A model generated the notes under the pieces. It was not told the DNA's origin. It did not search any database and was given only the letters and a program-made list of their open reading frames with translations. The position numbers were made by a program, and so were the translations under genes. Source: DAINPP01 sp036743375 (GTDB lineage Bacteria > Thermotogota > Thermotogae > MWEM01). From it: a stretch of DNA of 64,000 bases. Shown here piece after piece: positions 25,616 through 35,400 of the stretch (position 1 is the first letter of the stretch; every line of letters starts with the position of its first letter). The stretch covers positions 1 to 64,000 of the forward strand of contig DAINPP010000004.1 of NCBI GenBank assembly GCA_036743375.1. The letters are read 5' to 3'.

Positions 25616-27787
25616 ATGTTAGGAATCGTAGTTATCGCAGTAATCGGTGCACTTGGATTTGCAGCAATAAACTATTCAAGTGTAAAGAAATTGGATGCCG
25701 GTACACCAATAATGAAAGAAATCGCCGGAGCTATTCAGGAAGGTGCAGACGCGTTCATCAGACATGAATACAAAACCATCTTCTCATTGGCATTGTTTAT
25801 CATGGTTGCTCTTATGATCCTTGTTTCCTGGTATACAGGCGTAGCCTTCATACTGGGTGCCCTCATGAGTGCATCGGCCGGATGGATCGGAATGAAAATT
25901 GCTACACTCGCAAATGTCAGAGTTTCAAACACCGCCAGAAAGACAAACAGTCTCGGAAAAACACTTAAAGTTGCTTTTCAGGGTGGAAGTGTTATGGGAT
26001 TGTCCGTTGGAGGGTTCGCACTCCTCGGCCTTCTGATCGTTTATTATGTCTTCGGAAAGATGATGGGACAGGTAAATCCCGGGAATCTCGTTATTGAATC
26101 CAACTGGCTTGGAATTAACTTCATCCCGTTTACCATGACCGTTTCAGGATATGCACTTGGCTGTTCTGTTATTGCCATGTTTGACCGTGTGGGTGGGGGA
26201 ATATACACAAAAGCAGCTGATATGGGAGCCGACCTTGTTGGTAAAACTGAGGCAAAGATTCCTGAGGACGATCCGAGAAATCCCGCAACAATAGCAGATA
26301 ACGTCGGTGATAACGTTGGTGACGTTGCCGGTCTTGGTGCTGACCTTCTTGAAAGTTATGTAGGAGCCATCGTATCGGCTATTATCCTTTCCGCTTATAT
26401 CTTCTACACCAATTCAGGAAATGCGGCGACGATGATTTCAGAAGGTATGATTTCAAAACTGATCACGTTCCCACTAATCTTTGCAGGTATTGGTGTTATC
26501 TCAAGCATACTTGGAATTCTTTTCCTGATTGTGAAAAAAGTCTCAGAGAAACCTCACAAAGAACTTAACATGTCAACCTGGGCATCTGCCGCTTTAACCA
26601 TCATCTTTACTGGGATATTTACCTTTTTCTATTTTAATGGTGAAAATCTTCAGGGAACAGGATTTAATTCCGGAGTTCTTTCACCATGGTTCTCCGCGAT
26701 CCTTGGTATTATCAGCGGTATTGTAATCGGACAACTTGCGGAATATTACACAAGTTATGATTACAAACCCACGATTGGTATTGCAAACGCTTCAAAACAG
26801 GGTGCAGCATTGACAATCACTCAGGGACTCGCCGTAGGAATGATGTCTACCTTCTACCCGGTTATCGTTCTCGCTATCACAACGATCGTCGCAAACGCCT
26901 TTGCAGGTCTTTATGGGGTCGCAATGGCCGCTATCGGAATGCTCTCATTCGTTGCCGCCACGGTTTCTGTAGATACCTATGGTCCTATCGCAGATAACGC
27001 AGGCGGAATCAGCGAAATGTCAGAGCTTGATCCAAAGGTCAGAAAGATCACCGACAAGCTCGATTCAGTCGGAAATACAACAGCGGCTATCGGTAAGGGA
27101 TTCGCCATCGGTTCAGCAGCACTTGCAGCACTTTCACTCTTTGCTTCATATCTCTATTCACAGGCACAACCAGGAGAAATTCATGGAACATATGAGCTGA
27201 TACTGAATATGATCAACACCATGACACTTGCAGGAGCTCTTGTTGGTGCGGCCCTTCCTTACCTCTTCTCCGGTATTCTGATAGAAGCGGTTGCAAAAGC
27301 AGCAAGAAAGATGGTAGATGAAGTCAGAAGACAATTTAAGGCAGAACCGAAGATTCTTACGGGTGAAGTCAGGCCGGATTACAAGAAGTGTATAGAAATT
27401 TCTTCCGCCGGTGCGCTTGCCGAAATGAAGGGACCGGCCCTGATCGCCGTACTGGCACCTATTGTCACCGGGTTTATGTTCGGTGCCGAGTTTGTTGGCG
27501 GATTACTTATCGGTACAACACTTTCCGGTATCATGCTGGCTCTGTTCACAGCAAACTCCGGTGGAGCATGGGATAATGGTAAGAAATACATCGAATCCGG
27601 AGAAATAGAAGGCGAAAGCAAAGGCGGAGCGGCACATGAAGCCGGAGTTGTCGGAGATACAGTTGGAGATCCGCTTAAGGATACCGTAGGACCTTCACTT
27701 GACATCCTTATCAAGATTATGTCCGTTATTTCACTGATCATGGTTTCTATATTCAGTAAATATAACTTAATGGGCTTGTTCAAATAA
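25616..27787 (+). CDS. hppA: K+-dependent membrane-bound pyrophosphatase, probably Na+-pumping
   Basis: This 723-residue integral membrane enzyme couples PPi hydrolysis to ion transport. About 16 membrane segments, the substrate site 'DDPRNPATIADNVGDNVGD' and a second Asp-rich site 'DTVGDPLKDTVGPS' near the end are clear. The key motif reads 'GNTTAAIGKGFAIGSA'. Alanine where K+-independent enzymes have Lys marks the K+-dependent class, which includes the Na+ pumps of Thermotoga. Na+ rather than H+ transport is inferred from that similarity. A strong AAAGGAGG site lies 9 bases before the ATG and an intrinsic terminator follows. Confidence 0.95.
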   Translation: MLGIVVIAVIGALGFAAINYSSVKKLDAGTPIMKEIAGAIQEGADAFIRHEYKTIFSLALFIMVALMILVSWYTGVAFILGALMSASAGWIGMKIATLANVRVSNTARKTNSLGKTLKVAFQGGSVMGLSVGGFALLGLLIVYYVFGKMMGQVNPGNLVIESNWLGINFIPFTMTVSGYALGCSVIAMFDRVGGGIYTKAADMGADLVGKTEAKIPEDDPRNPATIADNVGDNVGDVAGLGADLLESYVGAIVSAIILSAYIFYTNSGNAATMISEGMISKLITFPLIFAGIGVISSILGILFLIVKKVSEKPHKELNMSTWASAALTIIFTGIFTFFYFNGENLQGTGFNSGVLSPWFSAILGIISGIVIGQLAEYYTSYDYKPTIGIANASKQGAALTITQGLAVGMMSTFYPVIVLAITTIVANAFAGLYGVAMAAIGMLSFVAATVSVDTYGPIADNAGGISEMSELDPKVRKITDKLDSVGNTTAAIGKGFAIGSAALAALSLFASYLYSQAQPGEIHGTYELILNMINTMTLAGALVGAALPYLFSGILIEAVAKAARKMVDEVRRQFKAEPKILTGEVRPDYKKCIEISSAGALAEMKGPALIAVLAPIVTGFMFGAEFVGGLLIGTTLSGIMLALFTANSGGAWDNGKKYIESGEIEGESKGGAAHEAGVVGDTVGDPLKDTVGPSLDILIKIMSVISLIMVSIFSKYNLMGLFK

Positions 27788-27808
27788 TTTTTAAAAATAA
27801 AACAAACG

Positions 27809-27842
27809 GGGAATGGATGATCATCCATTCCCTTTTTCTTTG
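27809..27842 (+). terminator. intrinsic terminator after hppA
   Basis: The arms at 27809-27820 and 27821-27832 form a 12-base perfect palindrome (about 10 bp of stem once a 4-base loop is allowed), followed directly by a T-rich tail. It lies 21 bases after the hppA stop. Confidence 0.85.
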
Positions 27843-27892
27843 GAGAATTTTAAGTTATAATCAGTATATGAATTTTATTTGGGGGTTTTTTT

Positions 27893-28966
27893 ATGTGGAA
27901 TGATATTGTACAAGTGCTTTCGACTAATTCATTCAATTCATATTTGTCTGCTTTATTGATCTTAATCGTGGGCTCTTTTATAATAACGCTTATCAACAGA
28001 TTTTTAAAGAAACGACTGTTAAAATATGAGGGCAGTCCAAGATATGATTTTCTTTCTTTTTTATATTCGATATTCAAGACAACCTTTTTCCCGTTGATTT
28101 ATTTAGGTATTTTGATCACCGCCGTCTCCTCTTTAAAAATTCCTGAAATGCTTCAAACTATCATTGATTATTCCGGAATAATTCTTCTGACAATTACGAG
28201 CATCAGGTTTATTAATTCGATCATCGACTATTGGTTAAAGACACTTCAGACAAAAAAAGGAAAGACTGTCTCTCAAATTCAGGGGTTAAAAGGTCTCTTC
28301 GGTATTATGAAGATAACGGTCTGGATACTCGGTATCCTGATAGCCGCACAAAATATGGGTTACGATGTCAGTACAGCCGTAGCTGGGTTTGGTATTACGG
28401 GTATAGCCGTTGTCTTTGCCGCTCAATCCATACTCGGTGATCTCTTCAGTTATTTTTCCATTCTCTTCGATAAACCGTTTGAAGCCGGTGATTTTGTGAT
28501 CATAGGTGATATGATGGGTACCATAGAGCATATAGGATTCAAGACAACACGCTTGACCAGTTTAACCGGTGAACAGCTGATAATCTCAAATGGGGATATG
28601 ACGAGCTCCAGACTGAAAAATTATAAAAGGATGAAAAGGAGACGAATTGTATTTACAATCGGTTTGGTTTATTCACTGACACATGATCAGCTAAAAACGA
28701 TTCCTTCTATCTTTGAAAATATCGTTATGAATACCGAAAACGTTACATTTGACAGAGCCCATTTCGTTGATTTCGGCCCGTACAGCTTGAATTTTGAAGT
28801 GGTATACTATGTCAACTCAAGTGATTACTTGGTATATATGAACGCACATCAGGCAATTAATCTGGAAATAAAAAAGATATTCGATGAAAAGGGAATAGGA
28901 TTTGCATTCCCAACTCAGACGATACAGGCCATCTTGGAGTCAAATCGAGAAATATCGGTGCAATAG
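27893..28966 (+). CDS. MscS-family mechanosensitive channel
   Basis: This 357-residue membrane protein has four N-terminal segments and the MscS pore helix 'AVAGFGITGIAVVFAAQSILGD' region (shown broken here as AVAGFGITG and AVVFAAQS), followed by the beta domain 'FDKPFEAGDFVII' and 'TRLTSLTGEQLIISNGDM'. It should release solutes on hypo-osmotic shock. The ATG has a GGGGG site upstream and a TATAAT at 27856-27861. It has its own terminator-bounded upstream side and runs into the beta-helix gene after 24 bases. Confidence 0.9.
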   Translation: MWNDIVQVLSTNSFNSYLSALLILIVGSFIITLINRFLKKRLLKYEGSPRYDFLSFLYSIFKTTFFPLIYLGILITAVSSLKIPEMLQTIIDYSGIILLTITSIRFINSIIDYWLKTLQTKKGKTVSQIQGLKGLFGIMKITVWILGILIAAQNMGYDVSTAVAGFGITGIAVVFAAQSILGDLFSYFSILFDKPFEAGDFVIIGDMMGTIEHIGFKTTRLTSLTGEQLIISNGDMTSSRLKNYKRMKRRRIVFTIGLVYSLTHDQLKTIPSIFENIVMNTENVTFDRAHFVDFGPYSLNFEVVYYVNSSDYLVYMNAHQAINLEIKKIFDEKGIGFAFPTQTIQAILESNREISVQ

Positions 28967-28990
28967 TATTTATTAAGAGGGGGACTTATT

Positions 28991-29884
28991 ATGAAAAAGC
29001 TTATAGTGGTTCTGATGATTTTAGGAATTATTCCATTTGCTTTTGCCACTACTCTTGAAGTTGGGAGTACTGGCTCATCTTACACTACGATTAATCAGGC
29101 AATTCTTGCCGCTTCTGATGGAGATGTGATCAGAATTCATTCCGGTACTTATACAGAAAACCTAAGATTCTCAAAATCTATCACACTTGAGGGGGTAACC
29201 GTCAATGAGGTGGTAGTAAAGCCAAGGATTTCCACCTCTCCCACCATCATGGTAGAAAATTGTAATAGACTGAACATTAGAAATCTCACCCTGTATGGAG
29301 AGTCCATTGCCTTATCTCTGGCCATGACCAACGCAGTCATCAACAACAACAAGATCATTACCACAAATGACGGAATCAGAGCGGGGACGCTCAATCATGA
29401 AATTTCTATTCTGAACAATTCAATAAACGGGAATTACAGTTCTGTCAGAAACAAAAACTCTACTGGGATCATGCTTGTAGGGATAGGTAAGGCGATCATA
29501 GAAAATAACACCGTCACCTCATTTGGGACAGGCCTTTATCTCGGCGGAAAAGACCCGGTCAAGATATCCGAAAATCAGATTTTATCGAATAACATTGGAC
29601 TGTATATCGCCGGCAATTCTAACGCAATTGTGTATAAAAACAGAATACATAAAAATGTATATTGCGGGTTGATGATCGTTTCTAAACCTATCGTTTCGGT
29701 CGAATCCAATCTCTTCTCGTCAAACCTGCAATATGACCTGATTCTTTCAAATAGAAACTGTGGAGACTTTCTTATCGATTTCACTGGAAAATTGAGGGGA
29801 AATGATAACATTTTCAGTGAAAAAATCAAAATGTGCCCCGAAGATTTTGTACTGGAAGATGATTTCATAAAAGATGAAGAATAA
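28991..29884 (+). CDS. secreted right-handed beta-helix protein
   Basis: This 297-residue protein has a signal peptide (residues 1-19, 'FAFATT') and then the 'YTTINQAILAASDGDVIRI' entry typical of pectate-lyase-like and NosD-like parallel beta-helices. Repeated 'NN.I..N' and 'G' turns about every 22-25 residues follow. The last 40 residues are acidic. Such folds bind or cleave polysaccharide, or act as scaffolds; no catalytic residues are recognised. It overlaps the ddl start by 11 bases, which is unusual for an exported protein and a cytoplasmic ligase. Confidence 0.75.
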   Translation: MKKLIVVLMILGIIPFAFATTLEVGSTGSSYTTINQAILAASDGDVIRIHSGTYTENLRFSKSITLEGVTVNEVVVKPRISTSPTIMVENCNRLNIRNLTLYGESIALSLAMTNAVINNNKIITTNDGIRAGTLNHEISILNNSINGNYSSVRNKNSTGIMLVGIGKAIIENNTVTSFGTGLYLGGKDPVKISENQILSNNIGLYIAGNSNAIVYKNRIHKNVYCGLMIVSKPIVSVESNLFSSNLQYDLILSNRNCGDFLIDFTGKLRGNDNIFSEKIKMCPEDFVLEDDFIKDEE

Positions 29885-30896
29885 GAAGACGCTCGGACTC
29901 ATCTTTGGTGGAAATACCGTTGAACATGATGTTTCTATAGAATCTGCCAGGGCCATATACAATGCATATATGTCCGATAAGTCACACTGGGGATATGAAA
30001 TAATACCCATTTATATAGACAAGTTGGGTTTTTGGTATGACAGCGCTTCATCCGAAAGAATTCTGAAGGGTCTGAAAGTCAACAAGGGTGTCATACGATC
30101 AGAAACACCTGCCTTTGACAAGGGTATTGATGTAGGATTGCCTATGATTCATGGCGGATTCGGGGAAGACGGTGAATTACAGAAAATCCTTCACCATATA
30201 GGACTTCCTTATGCAGGAGCTGATTCAGACTCATCTTTGCTATGTTACGATAAAGTGTTAAGTAGAAAAAAAGCAGAACTTTATCATATTCCACAACCTT
30301 CTTTTATATCATTCGATTTAGAATTGATCAATATGAAAGAAATCGAAGAAACCGTCAGCACAAAGATCAAATTTCCCTGCTTTATAAAGCCCGCCCGAAC
30401 CGGTTCCTCATTTGGGATCACTAAAGTCTCGAGACAAAGTGAAATTCCTGCCGGGGTTCAAAAGGCGAGGGAAATTGACACCGTTATTCTGATAGAACAG
30501 GCCATTGATAATTGTCGTGAGTTAGAAATAGCGGCACTTGGAAGAGAAATTCCAAGACTCTCTATGATTGGCACCATTAATTATAAGGATGAATTTTATA
30601 CAAATTCGGCAAAATATTCGGACGACTCTACTGAGTTAATCATACCGGCTGCGGTTCCGCAAAAGATAAAAGAGGATGTTTATGATCTGGCTCATCAACT
30701 GTTTAAAATTTTCAGGATAAGAGATTTCTGCAGGTTGGACTTTTTTTACAATGATAAAAGCGGTCAGCTGTTCTGGAACGAAATCAATACGATTCCAGGA
30801 TTCACCTGTAAAAGCATGTTCCCACAGTTATGGCTGGCAGAAAACATCTCATTAAACACGGTTATTGAACATATTGTTAAAAACTCCTTCAAATAA
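29874..30896 (+). CDS. ddl: D-alanine--D-alanine ligase
   Basis: This 340-residue ATP-grasp enzyme makes the D-Ala-D-Ala end of the peptidoglycan stem. The 'GGNTVEHDVS' N-terminus, 'PMIHGGFGEDG', 'CFIKPARTGSSFG', 'ILIEQAI' and the metal site 'LFWNEINTIPGFT' are all in place. Some phrases (EHDVS, PARTGSSFG, EQAIDNC) are closer to Van-type ligases. However, the omega loop has 'AKYSDD', with the Tyr that marks D-Ala-D-Ala rather than D-lactate specificity. It is translated from inside the beta-helix gene. A free-standing Ddl is the best reading. Confidence 0.9.
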   Translation: MKNKKTLGLIFGGNTVEHDVSIESARAIYNAYMSDKSHWGYEIIPIYIDKLGFWYDSASSERILKGLKVNKGVIRSETPAFDKGIDVGLPMIHGGFGEDGELQKILHHIGLPYAGADSDSSLLCYDKVLSRKKAELYHIPQPSFISFDLELINMKEIEETVSTKIKFPCFIKPARTGSSFGITKVSRQSEIPAGVQKAREIDTVILIEQAIDNCRELEIAALGREIPRLSMIGTINYKDEFYTNSAKYSDDSTELIIPAAVPQKIKEDVYDLAHQLFKIFRIRDFCRLDFFYNDKSGQLFWNEINTIPGFTCKSMFPQLWLAENISLNTVIEHIVKNSFK

Positions 30897-30948
30897 AGTT
30901 CTATATTAATTTCGTCTAATTCATAGATAGAAAAAAAGAGGTGATAAT

Positions 30949-33489
30949 ATGTATTTCGACAAATTTTCTCAAAATGCAGCTGAATTATTTTTAATATCAC
31001 AAAAAGAAGCAGATGATCTCGGTCACAAAATCATTGATCCTGTTCATATCCTCCTTGCAGTCTGTAAGGTTCCGTCTAGTATTGTATACGATATTCTTAT
31101 CAATCAATACGAAGTCCAATATGAAGAAATCAAGGAAGAAGTGATAAAAACAACCGGACAGGTTCATCAAAACAGACTTGACCAGAGAGGAAGTACATTT
31201 TCTCCTCAGATTTCCCCTCGTTTAAAAGGAATACTGGCAAATGCGTTTGAAGAGTCTAAGAATTTTTCAAGTCCGAAAATAGAGATAGAACATATATTTC
31301 TTGCCATATTGAGGCATAATCAGAATGGCGTCGTGAGAATTCTTTCGAGACTTCATATCAGCGTTAACTCATTGACAAAGGAACTGATGATGAAGATGAA
31401 TCCAAATCCAGATGATTTTAACAATGAACCAGATGAGGAATTTGGCAGTTTTAATTCTTCTGCTGAAAATAAATCCAATTCATTCCTGCTTAAACAGCTC
31501 GAGGAATTCGGAACAAACCTCAACGAACTGGAGGAAGCGGGAAAACTTGATCCGGTCATCGGAAGAGAAGTAGAGATTCAGAGATTAATGCAGATATTGA
31601 TACGACGAAAAAAGAATAATCCTGTATTGATCGGAGAACCCGGTGTGGGGAAGACGGCTATTGTCAATGGGCTGGTTGAGCGGATCGTCAAAAATAAGGT
31701 CCCCGTCATCCTCAAGAACAAGATTATTTTTTCACTGGATATGGCATCTCTGATCGCCGGTACAAAATATAGAGGTGAATTTGAAAAGAGAATGAAAAAG
31801 TTGATCAAGATCATTCAACAAGAGCAGAATCTCATTATATTCATCGATGAAATTCACACCATCGTTGGGGCTGGAGCGGCAGAGGGTGCAGTAGATGCCT
31901 CCAATATCTTGAAACCGGCACTCGCAAATGGAACGATAAAGTGTATCGGTGCAACCACACCGGATGAATACAGAAAACATATCGAAAAAGATGCGGCACT
32001 CGAACGGAGATTTCAGAAGATTAACGTTCAGGAGCCGGATTACACCGAGACAATCAAGATTCTTGAAGGATTAAAGGAAAAATATGAACTACATCATAAA
32101 GTTCAATACACTGAAGAGGCCATAAAAGAATCCGTAAAACTGGCCAGAACTTATATTTCCGATCATTTTCTACCGGATATGGCAATTGATGTTCTCGACG
32201 AGGCAGGGGCAAAAAAGAGACTCAGTATCTTAAAATTACCTGAAAATCTGACGGAATATGAAGACCGTATCGCTTTGCTGAAAAAGCAGAAACAGACAGC
32301 AGCGAAGAATAACGACTTTGAAGAGGCCAGGCGTTTGCAGGATGAGGAAAAGGGACTGACTGAGGAATACAACAGAGAATACTTGGATTGGAAAACAGAC
32401 GCCGTTAACCGGATTGAAACGGTCAGTTTCGAGGATATCGCAGAAGTGGTTTCCAAATGGACCGGTATTCCACTTACAAAAATCGAGGAAGATGAGAGTA
32501 ATAAGCTGCTGAACATGGAAGAGGCCCTTCATGAAAGGGTAGTAGGACAGAATGAATCTATCATCGCCATATCAAAGGCGATCAGAAGGGCGAGAAGTGG
32601 TTTGAAAGATCCCAAGAGACCGGTCGGTACGTTCCTGTTTCTCGGTCCTACGGGAGTGGGAAAGACGGAGCTCGCCAAGACACTGACGGAATATCTTTTT
32701 GGGAATGAAAAGGCATTGCTTCGATTTGATATGTCGGAATACATGGAAAGATTTTCAGTTTCCCGGCTTCTCGGGGCACCTCCCGGCTATGTCGGTTACG
32801 AAGAGGGTGGAACACTGACCGAAGCCGTCAGAAGAAACCCCTTCTCAGTCATACTCCTCGATGAAATAGAAAAGGCCCATCCGGATGTTTATAATATTTT
32901 GCTTCAGATTGCCGATGAGGGAAGACTGACCGATTCTCAAGGGAGAAACATCGATTTTAGAAACGCCATCCTGATCATGACAAGTAACATCGGCGGAGAG
33001 ACCATCAACAAGTCCCGAAATTCGATGGGATTTGAAATACAGCAAAACGAAGAAATGAAATATGAAGACATGAAAAAAACCGTAATGAGCGAAGTCAAGA
33101 AGATTTTCCGTCCTGAATTTCTCAACAGGCTTGATGATATCATTGTATTCCATCAACTGAACAGGGAGCACATCAGTGAAATTATAGATATTCTTCTTTC
33201 GGGCCTTTCCAAAAGGCTTGAAGAGAAGGAAATCAACGTTGAGCTCAGTAAAAATGCCAGAGAATTCCTCATAGATAAAGGATATGACCCTATTTACGGT
33301 GCAAGACCTTTAAAAAGAGCCTTACAGAAGTTCATCGAAGATCCCCTCGCGGAAGAATTACTTTCTAACAGATTTAAAGCTGGGGATACCATTAAGATTG
33401 TCATGAATAAGACTGAAGGAATCAAATTCCAGAAAAAGGAATTCCGAGAAGAAGGCAAAAAACTCGTAGGTGTTGGTTCTGCCGAATGA
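30949..33489 (+). CDS. clpC: ATP-dependent Clp protease ATPase subunit ClpC
   Basis: This 846-residue AAA+ unfoldase feeds proteins to ClpP. The Clp N-domain fills residues 1-145. The first AAA module has Walker A 'GEPGVGKT' (229-236). The short middle domain with a UVR-like 'NNDFEEARRLQDEE' (454-467) marks ClpC rather than ClpB. The second module has 'GPTGVGKT' (566-573) and 'LGAPPGYVGYEEGG'. A 'SMGF' loop in the second module fits ClpP binding. RBS GAGGTGAT precedes the ATG. It overlaps radA by 4 bases; no mcsA, mcsB or ctsR is nearby. Confidence 0.95.
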   Translation: MYFDKFSQNAAELFLISQKEADDLGHKIIDPVHILLAVCKVPSSIVYDILINQYEVQYEEIKEEVIKTTGQVHQNRLDQRGSTFSPQISPRLKGILANAFEESKNFSSPKIEIEHIFLAILRHNQNGVVRILSRLHISVNSLTKELMMKMNPNPDDFNNEPDEEFGSFNSSAENKSNSFLLKQLEEFGTNLNELEEAGKLDPVIGREVEIQRLMQILIRRKKNNPVLIGEPGVGKTAIVNGLVERIVKNKVPVILKNKIIFSLDMASLIAGTKYRGEFEKRMKKLIKIIQQEQNLIIFIDEIHTIVGAGAAEGAVDASNILKPALANGTIKCIGATTPDEYRKHIEKDAALERRFQKINVQEPDYTETIKILEGLKEKYELHHKVQYTEEAIKESVKLARTYISDHFLPDMAIDVLDEAGAKKRLSILKLPENLTEYEDRIALLKKQKQTAAKNNDFEEARRLQDEEKGLTEEYNREYLDWKTDAVNRIETVSFEDIAEVVSKWTGIPLTKIEEDESNKLLNMEEALHERVVGQNESIIAISKAIRRARSGLKDPKRPVGTFLFLGPTGVGKTELAKTLTEYLFGNEKALLRFDMSEYMERFSVSRLLGAPPGYVGYEEGGTLTEAVRRNPFSVILLDEIEKAHPDVYNILLQIADEGRLTDSQGRNIDFRNAILIMTSNIGGETINKSRNSMGFEIQQNEEMKYEDMKKTVMSEVKKIFRPEFLNRLDDIIVFHQLNREHISEIIDILLSGLSKRLEEKEINVELSKNAREFLIDKGYDPIYGARPLKRALQKFIEDPLAEELLSNRFKAGDTIKIVMNKTEGIKFQKKEFREEGKKLVGVGSAE

Positions 33490-34850
33490 AGAAAACTGTG
33501 AATCATTTTATTTGTGACATATGCGGTTATGAGACTGGAAAGTGGTTTGGAAAATGTCCACAATGTGGTGAATGGAATTCCGCAAAAGAGATAAACATTG
33601 ATGAAAGGCATTTTGAAGGGCAGACCGGTCTAAAAGGAAAAGGATTCGTTTCCATAAAAAATGCGGATCTTTCTAAAATGACAAGATATGATACAAAATT
33701 GGAACATCTGAACCGTGTACTCGGCGGAGGCCTGGTAAACGGTTCAGTCATTCTGATAGGCGGAGATCCTGGTGTTGGTAAAAGTACACTCGTCACGCAA
33801 CTCTGTTCTAAATTTAAAAAAAGCTATTATTTAAGTGGAGAAGAATCATTTGAACAGATTTATATGAGATACAAACGTGTTTCTGAAGGTGATTCCGAAA
33901 TTAAGGTAATGAGTTCTTCCTATATAGATAATGCAATCAATTTTCTTGAAAGAGAACTTGAAGAATATAAAGATCAAACGGTAGTAATAGTAGACTCCAT
34001 ACAAACGATGAGAACAGCTGAGATTAATTCATTACCCGGTGGGGCCGTTCAGATCAGAGAATGTACTTCAAAACTCGTCGAGTTTGCCAAGACCAATAAC
34101 GTCCCCGTCATCATCATCGCACATATTACCAAAAGTGGACAAATTGCAGGGCCAAAGCTTGTCGAACATCTCGTAGATGTTGTTCTTTATTTTGAGGGAA
34201 ACAACGATACGGATCTCAGAATCCTGAGAAGCGTTAAAAACAGATTTGGCCCTACAAATGAGATTGGTGTATTTGAAATGAAGGAAAAAGGGTTGCATCA
34301 GGTATTGGATCCGTCGGAAAGATTTTATGACACCGAATCAAATCTTTCCGGAAACTCACTTGGTGTAATCATAGAGGGCAATACCCCATTAGTCGTGGAA
34401 GTTCAGGGACTGGTCGTAAACGCACAATTCAGTACTCCAAGAAGACTTAGCAAGGGGATTAACCCGGAAAGAATGGCATTAATCTCTGCCGTGTTAACGA
34501 AAAGGCTGAATATACAGGTTGAGAAGAATGATATTTTCATCAATCTTCTTGGCGGTATGAGAACGGCTGATCCCGGAATAGACTTTCCGGTTGCGCTTTC
34601 ATTGTATTCCTCTTTCACAGATAGAATATTTCCCAAGGGAACCGCGTCATTTGGAGAAATCGGACTGGACGGTAAAATACGGTCTGTTTCATTTCCTGAA
34701 AAGAGGATAACGGAATTAAAGAGACTGGGATTTACGAGGGTATTAGTGCCATCGAAAACACTAACGCGAATATCGGAAAAAACGGCTGAAGGAATAGACA
34801 TCGTAGAATTCTCAACACTTCAGGAGGCCTTATTAAAATCATTCAAATAA
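33486..34850 (+). CDS. radA: DNA repair protein RadA
   Basis: This 454-residue RecA-related ATPase drives branch migration in recombination. It has the N-terminal zinc finger (Cys10, Cys13, Cys24, Cys27), Walker A 'GGDPGVGKST', the RadA-specific 'KNRFG' and a C-terminal Lon-like domain ending near residue 454. Its ATG overlaps the clpC stop. The clpC-radA pairing is common in Gram-positive bacteria and relatives. Confidence 0.97.
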   Translation: MKKTVNHFICDICGYETGKWFGKCPQCGEWNSAKEINIDERHFEGQTGLKGKGFVSIKNADLSKMTRYDTKLEHLNRVLGGGLVNGSVILIGGDPGVGKSTLVTQLCSKFKKSYYLSGEESFEQIYMRYKRVSEGDSEIKVMSSSYIDNAINFLERELEEYKDQTVVIVDSIQTMRTAEINSLPGGAVQIRECTSKLVEFAKTNNVPVIIIAHITKSGQIAGPKLVEHLVDVVLYFEGNNDTDLRILRSVKNRFGPTNEIGVFEMKEKGLHQVLDPSERFYDTESNLSGNSLGVIIEGNTPLVVEVQGLVVNAQFSTPRRLSKGINPERMALISAVLTKRLNIQVEKNDIFINLLGGMRTADPGIDFPVALSLYSSFTDRIFPKGTASFGEIGLDGKIRSVSFPEKRITELKRLGFTRVLVPSKTLTRISEKTAEGIDIVEFSTLQEALLKSFK

Positions 34851-34866
34851 ATACTGGAGGTATACT

Positions 34867-35280
34867 ATGGGTTTAACGACAGAATGGAAAGGAAACATGG
34901 AATTTCTTGCCAAGACAGAGTCCGGTCACGATCTGATTATGGATGCTTCAGAAACTTCTGGAGGTCAGGATAAAGGTGTACGCCCAAAGGAATTGTTACT
35001 TGTCGGTCTTACCGGCTGTTCCGGTATGGACGTGGTGTCAATCCTGAAAAAGATGAAGGTAGAAAATTACTCGTTTAAAATAGATGTAGAATACGAAAAA
35101 ACGACTGAACATCCTGTTATTTACAGCAAGATCCACCTGCTTTATAAATTTATGATAAGTGATGACAAAGACAGGGAAAAGATAGAAAAGGCCGTAAGAT
35201 TATCTCAAGACAGGTATTGTGGTGTTTCGGCAATGTTGAAAGCATCGAGTGAAGTTACCTATGAAATTATTTACGAATAA
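34867..35280 (+). CDS. OsmC/Ohr family peroxide-reducing protein
   Basis: This 137-residue protein has the OsmC fold. Both reactive cysteines are present, one in 'GLTGCSGMDVV' in the middle and one in 'QDRYCGVSAML' near the end. Family members reduce organic peroxides in the cytoplasm. The short length and N-terminus 'TTEWKGNMEF' fit the YhfA-like branch. It follows radA by 16 bases with a GGAGG site. Confidence 0.9.
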   Translation: MGLTTEWKGNMEFLAKTESGHDLIMDASETSGGQDKGVRPKELLLVGLTGCSGMDVVSILKKMKVENYSFKIDVEYEKTTEHPVIYSKIHLLYKFMISDDKDREKIEKAVRLSQDRYCGVSAMLKASSEVTYEIIYE

Positions 35281-35400
35281 TATTGCCGTTGTTTCCGTTT
35301 CACCTCACATTTCCGACTTTTTCCATATCCTTGTTCTAAAGCGAGATCTTTTGAACTGATCTCCGTATTCTTTAGCCCAGATTGAACAAAAGGAGCTCAA

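Noticed and set aside
29874..30896. ligase as a vancomycin-resistance (VanA-like) D-Ala-D-Lac enzyme
   Set aside because: Some phrases are Van-like, but the omega loop has the AKY Tyr of D-Ala-D-Ala ligases, and vanH and vanX are absent.
30949..33489. ClpB disaggregase instead of ClpC
   Set aside because: The middle domain is short and has a UVR-like motif; ClpB has a long coiled-coil middle domain.
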